64,000 nucleotides of DNA, from the NCBI GenBank assembly GCA_934466475.1, contig CAKSLI010000002.1, forward strand, positions 1 through 64,000, in the 5' to 3' direction. Below, piece by piece: positions 9,532 through 17,680 of the stretch; position 1 is the first letter of the stretch, and the number at the start of each line of letters is the position of its first letter. Both the position numbers and the translations under genes were made by a program. The notes below the pieces were generated by a model. That model ran no database searches. It was not told the DNA's origin and was given only the letters and a program-made list of their open reading frames with translations. The DNA comes from an uncultured Oscillospiraceae bacterium (GTDB taxonomy: Bacteria > Bacillota > Clostridia > Oscillospirales > Ruminococcaceae).

Positions 9532-10305
9532 TCACGCCTCCTTTGCTTCTTCGTCTGAATCGTCCTTGAGGTATACCTGTATTACACGTGGGTCCTTCTC
9601 GACCTCGTCGAATGTTCCCTCTGCCAGCAGCTGACCGTGGTGCAGCACCGTGACGGTCTGCGCCACCTGCTTTACGAAATCCATGTCGTGCTCGACTACC
9701 ATTACGGTGTGGTCTGCAAGCAGCTCCTTTATCATCTCGCCGGTCTTGTAGGTCTCGGCGGCGGTCATGCCGGCGGTCGGCTCGTCAAGAATGATGAGCT
9801 TCGGGTCCTGGGCTATGACCATGCCTATCTCCAGCCACTGGCGCTCGCCGTGGGAGAGGGAGGAAGCAATTATGTTCCGCTTTTCGCTGAGCTTTATCAT
9901 CTCCAGCACGCGGTCTATCTTCTCCCTTACCTCCGCCGTGCGCCGGAATGCCAGCGCCTTGAACACCGTATTGTAACCCCGCAGAGCCACCTCTATGTTC
10001 TCATAGACCGTCAGCATATTGAAGATGTTCGGGTTCTGGAACTTGCGACCTATACCGTATTTCGCCGATATATCGTAGGGCTCCTTGCCGGTGATGTCCA
10101 CGCCGTCAAAGAAGACCTTGCCGGAGGTAGGCTTCGTCCTGCCGCATATCAGGTCCATCAGCGTGGATTTTCCCGCGCCGTTAGGACCTATGACCACCCG
10201 CACCTCGCCCTTGTTGACGGTAAGGTTCACATCGGTCAGCGCCTTGAATTTCTTGAATTCTACGCTCAGGTGTTCCACCCTGAGCAGCGGCTGTACTTCA
10301 CCCAT
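9532..10305 (-). CDS. urtD: ABC transporter ATPase, UrtD type
   Basis: 257-residue ATPase. Walker A GPNGAGKST near residue 40, signature LSHGERQWLEIGM, Walker B LIILDEPTAGM and the H-loop VVEHDMDFV. The LSHGERQWLEI signature is the form found in UrtD. Overlaps the end of urtC by 8 nt, which indicates translational coupling. Full length. Confidence 0.9.
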   Translation of the reverse strand: MGEVQPLLRVEHLSVEFKKFKALTDVNLTVNKGEVRVVIGPNGAGKSTLMDLICGRTKPTSGKVFFDGVDITGKEPYDISAKYGIGRKFQNPNIFNMLTVYENIEVALRGYNTVFKALAFRRTAEVREKIDRVLEMIKLSEKRNIIASSLSHGERQWLEIGMVIAQDPKLIILDEPTAGMTAAETYKTGEMIKELLADHTVMVVEHDMDFVKQVAQTVTVLHHGQLLAEGTFDEVEKDPRVIQVYLKDDSDEEAKEA

Positions 10306-11365
10306 GATTCTCTTCCTCCTTTGCCGAGAGCTTTTCGAGGGTCCTTCGCGCGGAAATGTTGTACTGTATCTCCTTCAGCTTGCCAATGATACCTGTCGGG
10401 ATAAGGAATATTACCGCCAGGATAAGCGCGCCGAGAACCAGCGGCCAGATATCCGCGGAGTATTCGGAAAGCAGCGTCTGGAGCCAGTTTATCAGCACCG
10501 TTCCGAGCATTGCGCCGGTGAGGTTTCCTCTGCCGCCGACTGCTATCCAGATGAGCACCATTGTGGAAAGGGAGATACCGAGCTCGGTCGGGGAGATCAT
10601 TCCGTTGAACGGAACGAACAGCATTCCGGAAAGACCCGCCAGCATGCCGGACAGCGCGTAAACCGCGATCTTGAAGCGCGCGGGGTTATAGCCGATAAAG
10701 GAGAGCCTGCGCTCGTCCTCGCGCACGGACATCAGCACCTTGCCGAACCGGGAATTCGTCAGCCACAGGCACAGCAGGTAAACCAGTATCACAATGCCTA
10801 TCGTGAGGTAGTAGAACGGCTTTACTTTCAGCTCGATGCCGAAGAAGCTGCGCGGCAGTCCGCCAAGTCCGCTTGTGCCGTTCGTATAGGCGGACTGATT
10901 TGCGAAGAAGGTCTCGAATATCTGCGCCAGTGCCATCGTTATCAGCGAGAAGAATATACCGCTGACCTTGCTGGAGAATATGAAGTATCCGAGGAACGCT
11001 GCGAACGCTCCGGGGATTATCAGCCCCAGCAGAGAGGCAACAATGTTGTTTTCAAGTATCTTCAGGAACCAGGGGAGCTCCTCAACGCCCATTCTTGCCA
11101 TGAACGAGGGAATGCCGTCCTGAATGGAGAACGAAAGTCCGACAATGTAGCCTCCAAGTCCGAACAGAGCCGCGTGACCAAAGCTCATCAGCCCGGTGTA
11201 GCCCCACAGCAGGTCAAGGGAAAGCGCGAAGATCATGTAGGCTGCGGTCTTCCCCATGAAGCCTGTACGGTAATCGTTGAAGATAAGCGGGAAGATCAGC
11301 AGAAAGATGAAGAGTGCGATGTCTACCCATCTGTTGACGGGCATTTTTTTAATGCGTTCCAGCAT
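10298..11365 (-). CDS. urtC: ABC transporter permease, UrtC type
   Basis: 355-residue integral membrane protein of the LivM/UrtC family with about ten hydrophobic segments and the conserved LLWGYTGLMSFGHAALFGLGGY motif region (near residues 50-72). Forms the membrane channel with the UrtB-type permease. Begins just after the urtB stop; overlaps urtD. Confidence 0.9.
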   Translation of the reverse strand: MLERIKKMPVNRWVDIALFIFLLIFPLIFNDYRTGFMGKTAAYMIFALSLDLLWGYTGLMSFGHAALFGLGGYIVGLSFSIQDGIPSFMARMGVEELPWFLKILENNIVASLLGLIIPGAFAAFLGYFIFSSKVSGIFFSLITMALAQIFETFFANQSAYTNGTSGLGGLPRSFFGIELKVKPFYYLTIGIVILVYLLCLWLTNSRFGKVLMSVREDERRLSFIGYNPARFKIAVYALSGMLAGLSGMLFVPFNGMISPTELGISLSTMVLIWIAVGGRGNLTGAMLGTVLINWLQTLLSEYSADIWPLVLGALILAVIFLIPTGIIGKLKEIQYNISARRTLEKLSAKEEENHG

Positions 11366-11366
11366 A

Positions 11367-12233
11367 TTATCTCTTCTCCTTTCTGAAAAGTCCGTCCGGA
11401 CGGAACCGGATAAGTACCACTACTATCAGGAATACAAGTATCTTTGCGTCTACCTCGTTCCAGAAGCCGCCGAGGATAGAAGTGGATTCGCCGATGAGCA
11501 GCGAAGAAAGCGTTGTGCCTATCATGGACTGGAGTCCGCCTACGCAGACGTTGATGAACGAGTCGGTAATGTAGGAGGCTCCCATGAACGGCGATACGCC
11601 GCGTATCGGAGCGAGTACCGCGCCCGCAAGTCCCGCAAGACCTACGCCGAACGCGAACGTCAGGGAATCCACCGCGTGTGCGTTTATTCCGAGGCATTCA
11701 GTCATCGGGCGGTTGCTGGTGACGGCTCTCATCTTGGTTCCGAACGGGGTCTTGTAGAAGATTATCCATGTTACCAGCAGGATGACCGCCGCAAACAGGA
11801 TAATGAAGATGTTGTAGTACGGGATAGTCACGCCGCCGATGTCCAGGTGACCCTCAAAGGGTATCGCGATGTATTTCAGCTCCGAGCCGCATATCAGGTT
11901 TATCAGCTGCTTCACGATGAGCGACAGCGCGTAGGTCGCGAGCAGCGTTTCTGCGGTCTTTCCGTAGAGCTTCCGTATGACCAGACGTTCTATCAGCAGC
12001 CCGAACAAAGCCGTCACAACGAACGACATTATCAGCGCCACGAAGAACGGCGCGCCCGCAACGGTGTTGATATAGTAGCAGACGTAGGCTCCGAGCATGA
12101 TACATTCGCCGTGCGCCATGTTGACCACGTTCATGTGACCCATGATCACGACAACGCCGAGGGAATATATCAGCAGAAGCGCAGACGCCGATATACCGTT
12201 TATCAGCTGAGCAGCGATAAACATAAAATGCAC
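11367..12233 (-). CDS. urtB: ABC transporter permease, UrtB type
   Basis: 288-residue membrane protein of the LivH/UrtB family with GHMNVVNMAHGECIMLGAY near residues 31-49, the family's signature loop. It lacks the long periplasmic N-terminal extension seen in many proteobacterial UrtB proteins, as expected for a Gram-positive form. Separated from urtA by 66 nt holding a stable hairpin (12245-12275), and followed by urtC after 1 nt. Confidence 0.88.
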   Translation of the reverse strand: MHFMFIAAQLINGISASALLLIYSLGVVVIMGHMNVVNMAHGECIMLGAYVCYYINTVAGAPFFVALIMSFVVTALFGLLIERLVIRKLYGKTAETLLATYALSLIVKQLINLICGSELKYIAIPFEGHLDIGGVTIPYYNIFIILFAAVILLVTWIIFYKTPFGTKMRAVTSNRPMTECLGINAHAVDSLTFAFGVGLAGLAGAVLAPIRGVSPFMGASYITDSFINVCVGGLQSMIGTTLSSLLIGESTSILGGFWNEVDAKILVFLIVVVLIRFRPDGLFRKEKR

Positions 12234-12244
12234 CTCATTTCGGT

Positions 12245-12275
12245 AAATGGAGCGACAGCCTCTGCCGCTCCATTT
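12245..12275 (-). other. Intercistronic stem-loop between urtA and urtB
   Basis: Perfect 10-bp stem AAATGGAGCG (12245-12254) / CGCTCCATTT (12266-12275) with no U-tract on the - strand. It probably protects the urtA end of the mRNA so that the binding protein is made in excess, as is common after ABC binding-protein genes. Function is inferred. Confidence 0.6.
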
Positions 12276-12299
12276 CTTTTGGAATAGTGGATACTGTTT

Positions 12300-13484
12300 T
12301 TACTTTGTGGGATCCGGCTTGATGAGCTCAGGGGATTCGTAAACTACCTCAAACTTGCCCTCATCGCTTACCTTTGCGATCCTGCCTCTGAGATAGAGGT
12401 GGTTGGTCTCCGGGTCGAACTTTACCTGACCCTCGGGAACGTCCAGTGTGATGCCGTCCATTGCCTTGATGATAGAAGCGGAGGAATAGTCGTCAGTCTT
12501 CTTCAGCGCCTCTGCCAGCAGCTTTACGGAAACGTAGGTCTCCTCGCCGACAACGGTCATCTCAGCGTCATCGCCGAACTTCTCGTGGTACTTCTTCAGG
12601 AACTCGTTGTTTGCCTCAGTGTCGAGCGTGCTTACATAGTTAATGGAGGTGTAGTGTCCGGCGGCTGTTTCAGCGCCGAGAGCCGCAACTGTGGATTCGT
12701 CCAGCAGGTAGGAAGCTACCGGCATTGTGGAAGCGTCCAGACCGTACTGCTTGTACTGCTTGAAGAATGCAACTCCGGAGTCGCCGTTGAGGTTTACGAA
12801 CAGCACGTCCGGGTCAGCCTCCTTGATCTTTGTGATGATTGAGGAGAAGTCGTTGTGAGCGTTCGGAACGTATTCCTCGCCGACTACCTCGCCGCCGCAC
12901 TCCTCAAGGCTTGCGCGGCACTGGGAGTTGATGAGCTGAGCGTAAACCGTATCAGTTCCCAGCAGGAAGAACTTCTTGCCGACATTTTCCACCAGCCACG
13001 GTACGAAGATATCGCCCTGCTGGTTCGGAACGGCGCCTGTATAGACCACGTTCTTGGACGGCTCCTCGCCCTCGTAGAATGTGGGGTAGATAAGCAGCGA
13101 ATCATTGTCCTCGACTACCGGCTCGCAGGCGATACGCGAAGCGGAGGTGTAGCAGCCTACTGTTGCGATGACCTCGTCCTGCATGATGAGCTTCTTTATC
13201 TTCTCTGCGGCTGTTGCGGCGTCCGTCGCGTAGTCCTCAAGGACGTATGTGATTTTCTTGCCGTTGATGCCTCCTGCGTCGTTCACCTCGTCGATCGCCA
13301 TCTGCGCGGCGTTTATCATACATTCCTCAGTAATGGCGGTCGCGCCGGTCTTTGAAAACAGCAGACCGATTTTGATTTCATCGGACGAGCCGCTTTCGCA
13401 GCCGGTCATTCCGGTAACAAGTCCTGCGCAGGTCGTTACCGCCAGGGCTGTGGATAAAAGCTTCTTTAAAAGTCGTGATCTCAT
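12300..13484 (-). CDS. urtA: ABC transporter substrate-binding lipoprotein, UrtA/AmiC type
   Basis: 394 residues. Lipoprotein signal ending TGMTGC (Cys near 28), then a periplasmic-binding-protein type I fold of the UrtA/AmiC group: IGLLFSKTGATAITEE, VGCYTSASR, PTFYEGEEPSKNVVYTGA and PNQQGD are close to the UrtA family pattern. It captures a small amide-like solute for the UrtBCDE channel. RBS AAGGAGG is 7 nt upstream. No urease or urea carboxylase gene is in the window; the neighbours are a CodA-type deaminase and a PucR regulator, so the ligand may not be urea. Confidence 0.85.
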   Translation of the reverse strand: MRSRLLKKLLSTALAVTTCAGLVTGMTGCESGSSDEIKIGLLFSKTGATAITEECMINAAQMAIDEVNDAGGINGKKITYVLEDYATDAATAAEKIKKLIMQDEVIATVGCYTSASRIACEPVVEDNDSLLIYPTFYEGEEPSKNVVYTGAVPNQQGDIFVPWLVENVGKKFFLLGTDTVYAQLINSQCRASLEECGGEVVGEEYVPNAHNDFSSIITKIKEADPDVLFVNLNGDSGVAFFKQYKQYGLDASTMPVASYLLDESTVAALGAETAAGHYTSINYVSTLDTEANNEFLKKYHEKFGDDAEMTVVGEETYVSVKLLAEALKKTDDYSSASIIKAMDGITLDVPEGQVKFDPETNHLYLRGRIAKVSDEGKFEVVYESPELIKPDPTK

Positions 13485-13520
13485 TGTTGTTTCCTCCTTG
13501 TTATGCCTTTTTTCTTTTTA

Positions 13521-13799
13521 GGTAACCTCTAAAAACCGGGACACGAGCAGATTTCATACATGACTTATATCAGATGCTAGGCGTCAAACCGCAGCGTTTT
13601 CCGCCGTAGGCGGATAATGCGTTTACTGTATGTATTACAAGGTTTGACAACGACGCAGATGATACGGGATACGCTGAATATAGCGAAGCGTAACAAAATC
13701 AGACGCGTGAGTTTCGCGTTTGAACGTGTCGATTTTGTTTTATTCAGCGTTTCCCTTTGTCATAGAAATCTGCCGTGAAGGAGGTTTTTAGAGGTTACC
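13521..13799. repeat. MITE-like element, long copy (279 bp)
   Basis: Ends are perfect 17-bp inverted repeats GGTAACCTCTAAAAACC and GGTTTTTAGAGGTTACC, followed by further inner pairing (GCAGATTTC / GAAATCTGC). Flanks are TTTA on both sides, a 4-bp target duplication. There is no coding capacity. Its two ends and centre match the copy at 49704-49865; this copy also carries an extra nested palindrome of about 95 bp (from about 13665 to 13758). It separates codA from urtA, two genes that otherwise look like one operon. Confidence 0.88.
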
Positions 13800-13803
13800 T
13801 TTA

Positions 13804-15042
13804 TTAATAGAGCGTAACCACTGCGGGGGCGCGCTTCATAATTACCTTGCCGTTCTTAACCGAATAAAGCACATCCTTTAAGTACTGTACCGCCTCGAAA
13901 TCGTTCTCTGCGTCAATTATGAGGAAGTCTGCCGGCTTGCCCTCGCTGATTCCGTAGCGGTCGGTGAGGTGCATCGTCTTTGCGCCGTTTTCCGTGATGA
14001 GGTCGAGGCTGTTTGAGATCTCATCGTAGCCCATGTAGTGGCATACGTGAAGCCCGAATTCAAGCACCCACAGCATATTTCCGGTGCCGAGCGGGTACCA
14101 CGGGTCGGAAATGGAATCCTGACCGAACGAAACGTTCAGCCCCGCGTCAAGCAGCTCCTTTACCCTTGTGACGCCGCGGCGCTTGGGATAAGCGTCAGCC
14201 CTGCCCTGGAGGTGCGTGTTCTCATGCGGACATACCGCGAAGTTTATCTTTGATTTCTTCAGGATATTGAACAGCTTCATGCAGTAGGCGTTGTTGTAGG
14301 AGTGCATAGCCACCGTGTGGCTTGCCGTCACCTTGTCGGTGAGCCCGCTCTCGTATGCGAGCGTTGCGGCAACCTCCAGGAACCTTGAAGCCTCGTCGTC
14401 TATCTCATCGCAGTGGATATCAATGAGCCTGTCGTATTTCTCCGCGAGCTCGAAGGTCTTTTCCACTGACTTCACGCCGTATTCCCGTGTGTACTCGAAG
14501 TGCGGGATCCCGCCAACGCAGTCGCAGCCGAGCTTTACAGCCTCCTCAAGGAGCTCCGCGCCCTTCTTGTAGGTATAGATGCCGTCCTGCGGGAATGCGA
14601 CCAGCTGAATGTCCACCTTGTCCTTGTATTCCTCTTTCAGCTCCAGCAGTGTGTTGACTCCGAGCATTTTCTCATCGCCGGTATCAACGTGGGAGCGGAC
14701 GTGCTGAACTCCGTAGGACATCATCAGGTCGAGGGTCTTTTTGGCGTTCTCCCTTATGTATTCCCTGGTGAGCGGAACCTGCTCCTTGTGTTCAGCCCAT
14801 ATCTGGATACCCTCGAATAATGTTCCGCTGAGATTGTGGTGTGGAACTCCGGCGGTCATCGCATAGTCAAGATGAACGTGGGAATCGCAGTACGGAGGAA
14901 TGACCAGCTTTCCAGCCGCGTCAATGGTCTCCGGGTCTGCGCCGCCCTCTCCGGCGGGAACTATCTTCTCAAACTTTCCGCCGCTTACCGTGATGTCGTA
15001 AAGTCCGTCTTTCTTTCTGAGCTTGGCATTTTTTACCAGCAT
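13804..15042 (-). CDS. codA: CodA-family amidohydrolase (cytosine deaminase-like)
   Basis: 412-residue metal-dependent deaminase, very close in pattern to E. coli CodA along its whole length: HVH metal site H55/H57, H210 and E213 (HCDEIDD), H242 (TASHT), metal/catalytic D309. CodA turns cytosine into uracil and ammonia. Where E. coli has D313-D314-V-F316-D-P-W, this protein has D309-S310-I-S312-D-P-W, so two substrate-pocket positions differ; cytosine, isocytosine, creatinine or a related ring are all possible substrates. RBS AGGAGG at good spacing. A terminator hairpin lies just upstream of the RBS, and the MITE and urtA follow. Confidence 0.85.
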   Translation of the reverse strand: MLVKNAKLRKKDGLYDITVSGGKFEKIVPAGEGGADPETIDAAGKLVIPPYCDSHVHLDYAMTAGVPHHNLSGTLFEGIQIWAEHKEQVPLTREYIRENAKKTLDLMMSYGVQHVRSHVDTGDEKMLGVNTLLELKEEYKDKVDIQLVAFPQDGIYTYKKGAELLEEAVKLGCDCVGGIPHFEYTREYGVKSVEKTFELAEKYDRLIDIHCDEIDDEASRFLEVAATLAYESGLTDKVTASHTVAMHSYNNAYCMKLFNILKKSKINFAVCPHENTHLQGRADAYPKRRGVTRVKELLDAGLNVSFGQDSISDPWYPLGTGNMLWVLEFGLHVCHYMGYDEISNSLDLITENGAKTMHLTDRYGISEGKPADFLIIDAENDFEAVQYLKDVLYSVKNGKVIMKRAPAVVTLY

Positions 15043-15069
15043 TTCAGTTACCTCCTGACGATCAATAAT

Positions 15070-15117
15070 AAAAAGGCGCAGCCCTGACGGAGCTTTGATT
15101 CTCCATCAGGACTGCGC
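15070..15117 (-). terminator. Terminator or attenuator directly upstream of codA
   Basis: Long stem with arms GCGCAG..CCTGA..GGAG and CTCC..TCAGG..CTGCGC; on the - strand it ends in TTTTT (15071-15075), about 18 nt before the codA RBS. It may simply end the pucR transcript. A possible promoter (15138-15166) lies on the far side of it, so transcripts into codA would have to pass it, as in attenuation. Confidence 0.7.
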
Positions 15118-15137
15118 TGTCCTTTTTGCTTGTTTGT

Positions 15138-15166
15138 ATTTTAGCACAATATTCGCAAAATTTCGA
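15138..15166 (-). promoter_or_regulatory. Possible promoter of codA
   Basis: On the - strand TCGAAA, a 17-nt spacer and TAAAAT. The -35 box is weak. If real, the transcript starts about 15131 and immediately meets the hairpin at 15070-15117. Confidence 0.4.
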
Positions 15167-15191
15167 TGTACAGTTTGCACAGTATTGCAAT

Positions 15192-16382
15192 TTATTTTTG
15201 TTCTTCCTGCATATTCAAATACTTATAGCAGTAAATCGAGCATTCGACCGCGAATCTTTTTTCGGGATCAGAGCAGTCGTGACCCAGGATATCAAATATC
15301 AGCCGCAGACGGTTGTTCATGGTGTTGCGGTGGATATACAGCTTGTCTGCGGCGCGGCTGGCGTTGCAGTTTTCCTCAAAGAAGCGCTCCAGGGTCATCA
15401 GGAGTTCCGCGTTGTGCTTTTTATCGTAGTCGATTATTCCGCCAAGCTCCTGCGAAAAGCAGCTTCTTATAAATTCATGGTCGTCTGTCCGGAAAAGCAT
15501 TCTGATTATTGCAGGCAATTCCGCATAATTCCTGCATTTTCTTGAAATTGGATATACTTTTATAGCTCTCACGGTGTTTACCGCGTCGCGATAGCTGGAT
15601 TTTATGTTGTTCCTGGAGGTTATCTGGCTGCCAAGCGCGAAATACATATTTCTCAGCCCGTATTTCTCCGAAGCAAGCGATACCAGCCTTTCGCCCGCCT
15701 CCATAAGGGAATGCACGGAATTCTGGTCGTCAGTTCCGGTGAGCGCCACTATGCGGTTCTTCTGGATATACGCCACGGGCGTATTGAGCACACTGCACAC
15801 ATCCGTCAGGATATGCTGTGTGTCTGTCATTTCATACAGCGCCCCGTCCGAAGTGCGCATGACCGCCACGAACGACCTTTTTCTCAGCTTATATCCGGCA
15901 CGCTCGATAGTATTGAAATGGCTCCGCTCGTCCTCGTCATAGCCGTAGATTATATCGCGCAGCGCTTCTCCGCCCCGCCGCATGGAGTGCCTCTCCGAGA
16001 ACATCATGTATGCGACCGCCTTTGTGACGGTACCTATCGGTATCGAAGCCGGCATGGTGATTATCGGCACGTCCAGCTTGTCCGCCTCGTCCAGCATTTC
16101 TGCGGGGAGCTCCAGGAAATAGTGCCCTATCAGCACCAGTATCGCAGAGATCTGGCGCTCGGCGCATATCTCCACCATGCGCACAAGGTTCGCGGTGTCG
16201 CGCTTGACGCCCGATCCGTAAAGTATCATAAGCTCGCGCCCCTGCACCCAGGGGGCTATCTCGTTCTCCTGGCAGATGTAGAACCAGCTTACCGTCTTTC
16301 CGAGACCTCCGGCTCCCGCCAGGACCTTCCAGTCCCTGGCGATATCGAGATTCAGTATATCCTCCACAGTGACGTAATACAC
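15192..16382 (-). CDS. PucR-family transcriptional regulator
   Basis: About 396 residues. The N-terminal domain (VTVEDILNL...) is the PucR sensor domain, with GRELMILYGSG near the middle; the C-terminal helix-turn-helix region AADKLYIHRNTMNNRLRLI is the PucR/CdaR type. Family members govern purine and other nitrogen-compound use. GTG 16382 is chosen because GGAGGG lies 9 nt upstream and the protein then begins YYVTVEDIL; the open frame runs further upstream but without a comparable site. Position beside codA and urt suggests it controls them. Confidence 0.85.
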   Translation of the reverse strand: MYYVTVEDILNLDIARDWKVLAGAGGLGKTVSWFYICQENEIAPWVQGRELMILYGSGVKRDTANLVRMVEICAERQISAILVLIGHYFLELPAEMLDEADKLDVPIITMPASIPIGTVTKAVAYMMFSERHSMRRGGEALRDIIYGYDEDERSHFNTIERAGYKLRKRSFVAVMRTSDGALYEMTDTQHILTDVCSVLNTPVAYIQKNRIVALTGTDDQNSVHSLMEAGERLVSLASEKYGLRNMYFALGSQITSRNNIKSSYRDAVNTVRAIKVYPISRKCRNYAELPAIIRMLFRTDDHEFIRSCFSQELGGIIDYDKKHNAELLMTLERFFEENCNASRAADKLYIHRNTMNNRLRLIFDILGHDCSDPEKRFAVECSIYCYKYLNMQEEQK

Positions 16383-16414
16383 AAAAACACTCCCTCCGCT
16401 GTCGTAGTCCCGGG

Positions 16415-16855
16415 TCACATACCCGCCAGGAACAACAGAACTATCCTGGTCAGCGCCGCCGCTAATGCGGCGCTCATAGGCAGTCCGGCAAAAACGGTAG
16501 TCAGCGCGTTCACATCGAACACCCTGCCGTCCCTTGCAAGACACAGCCTTACCGCCCTGTCCGGTCTGTATATTCTGTCCCTCAGCACGAATTCCGCCGG
16601 AAAAGCATTCGTGTGTTCCGCGCCGTCTATCAGGTAGACAGCCGCCTCAAAGCGCCTGCCCCGGCGGAATCCGCAGAAATAACCCTTTTTTCTGCTGCCG
16701 CGCAGTATGGTCACAAGGCATACGGCAAAGAATCCCGCCGTAAACACCGCCGCCAGCGATATCAGCGCAAGCACTCCCAGCAGGATATAAACGATGTCCA
16801 CGCCGGCAAGAGCCAGCAGAAATATGATAACGACCGCTCCCAGAATGAATTCCAT
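16415..16855 (-). CDS. Small membrane protein of unknown function
   Basis: 146 residues. Two strongly hydrophobic segments (about 3-22 and 24-50), then a basic, cytosol-like stretch with an RGSRKKGYFCGFRRGRRFE sequence, and a last hydrophobic segment (about 122-145). RBS GAGGT precedes ATG. It ends 32 nt before the pucR start, so the two are probably co-transcribed. I do not recognise the family. Confidence 0.65.
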   Translation of the reverse strand: MEFILGAVVIIFLLALAGVDIVYILLGVLALISLAAVFTAGFFAVCLVTILRGSRKKGYFCGFRRGRRFEAAVYLIDGAEHTNAFPAEFVLRDRIYRPDRAVRLCLARDGRVFDVNALTTVFAGLPMSAALAAALTRIVLLFLAGM

Positions 16856-16963
16856 ATATTACCTCGCTATTAAAAAGAGGCAAGCTTCCGCCTGCCCCTT
16901 TGCCTGAGATACGCCGGACGCCCCGGGCGCGCATTGCGAAACGCCGCGCCGTTCGTCCGTTTA

Positions 16964-17671
16964 TTACTTGTTCATTTCCCAGTGGGCGAGCGTTATGGTC
17001 TCAAAGCCCTTCGGTGAAAGGATAGGCCTTGCGATACGCTTCCTGGTTTCCTCTGAGAGAGCGCGGTTCTGCGCGAATTCTGCGCCCGCTTTCTTTATGT
17101 CTGCAAGGTAGCCCTCACGCTGGCGCTTTGCCTTTTCCGCGATAAAGAGCTCGCCCTCGGGACATAGGATAGCCGTGTAGTGACCATCGCCCGCGATGAG
17201 GTCAAGCTGCTTCAGCAGCGCAGGGTACATCGGATTTGCGTCGACATAGCCGCAGGTGGTGATGACCACAAGGCGCTTTTCGTGCATGGATTCATCGCGC
17301 AGCTCATGGAAGCTTGCATTCTTGTCCTCCACGAGATTGCCCATATAAGGAAGCATGAAAGGGAGGCAGCGGTCTGTCATCGCCTTCATCTGCGAGGGCA
17401 TTCCGAAGAAATACAGCGGGAAGCTCTCGATAACGATATCCGCAGCCTTTATCTTCTCGTAAATGGACTGCATATCGTCCTTTATAACGCACTGTCCGGG
17501 CGTCCTGCTCCAGCATGAGAAGCAGCCGCAGCAGGGCTTGATGTTCATTTTGTAGATATCTACCTGCTCGACCTCGGTGTCCTCCGGGAAGCCGGAAAGA
17601 AACGCCTTTGTTATATTCAGCGTATTGCTCCGCCCCGCCTTGGGGCTGCCGTTCAATACTAATACTTTCAT
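16964..17671 (-). CDS. NAD(P)H-dependent FMN reductase / flavodoxin-fold protein
   Basis: 235 residues. Starts MKVLVLNGSPKAGRSNT, the FMN phosphate-binding loop of the flavodoxin-like NADPH:FMN reductase family, with a Cys-rich CCGCFSCW loop (near 48-55) found in the iron-sulfur flavoprotein-like subgroup. Substrate unknown. It starts 9 nt after the PPTase stop (RBS AGGAG) and is the last gene of the KS-CLF operon, so it may act on the product, for example by reduction. Confidence 0.78.
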   Translation of the reverse strand: MKVLVLNGSPKAGRSNTLNITKAFLSGFPEDTEVEQVDIYKMNIKPCCGCFSCWSRTPGQCVIKDDMQSIYEKIKAADIVIESFPLYFFGMPSQMKAMTDRCLPFMLPYMGNLVEDKNASFHELRDESMHEKRLVVITTCGYVDANPMYPALLKQLDLIAGDGHYTAILCPEGELFIAEKAKRQREGYLADIKKAGAEFAQNRALSEETRKRIARPILSPKGFETITLAHWEMNK

Positions 17672-17680
17672 TTGATCTCC

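Noticed and set aside
15053-15166. Known purine or guanidine riboswitch before codA
   Set aside because: The leader is short and holds a single long hairpin; no conserved core of the guanine, PreQ1 or guanidine classes was recognised.
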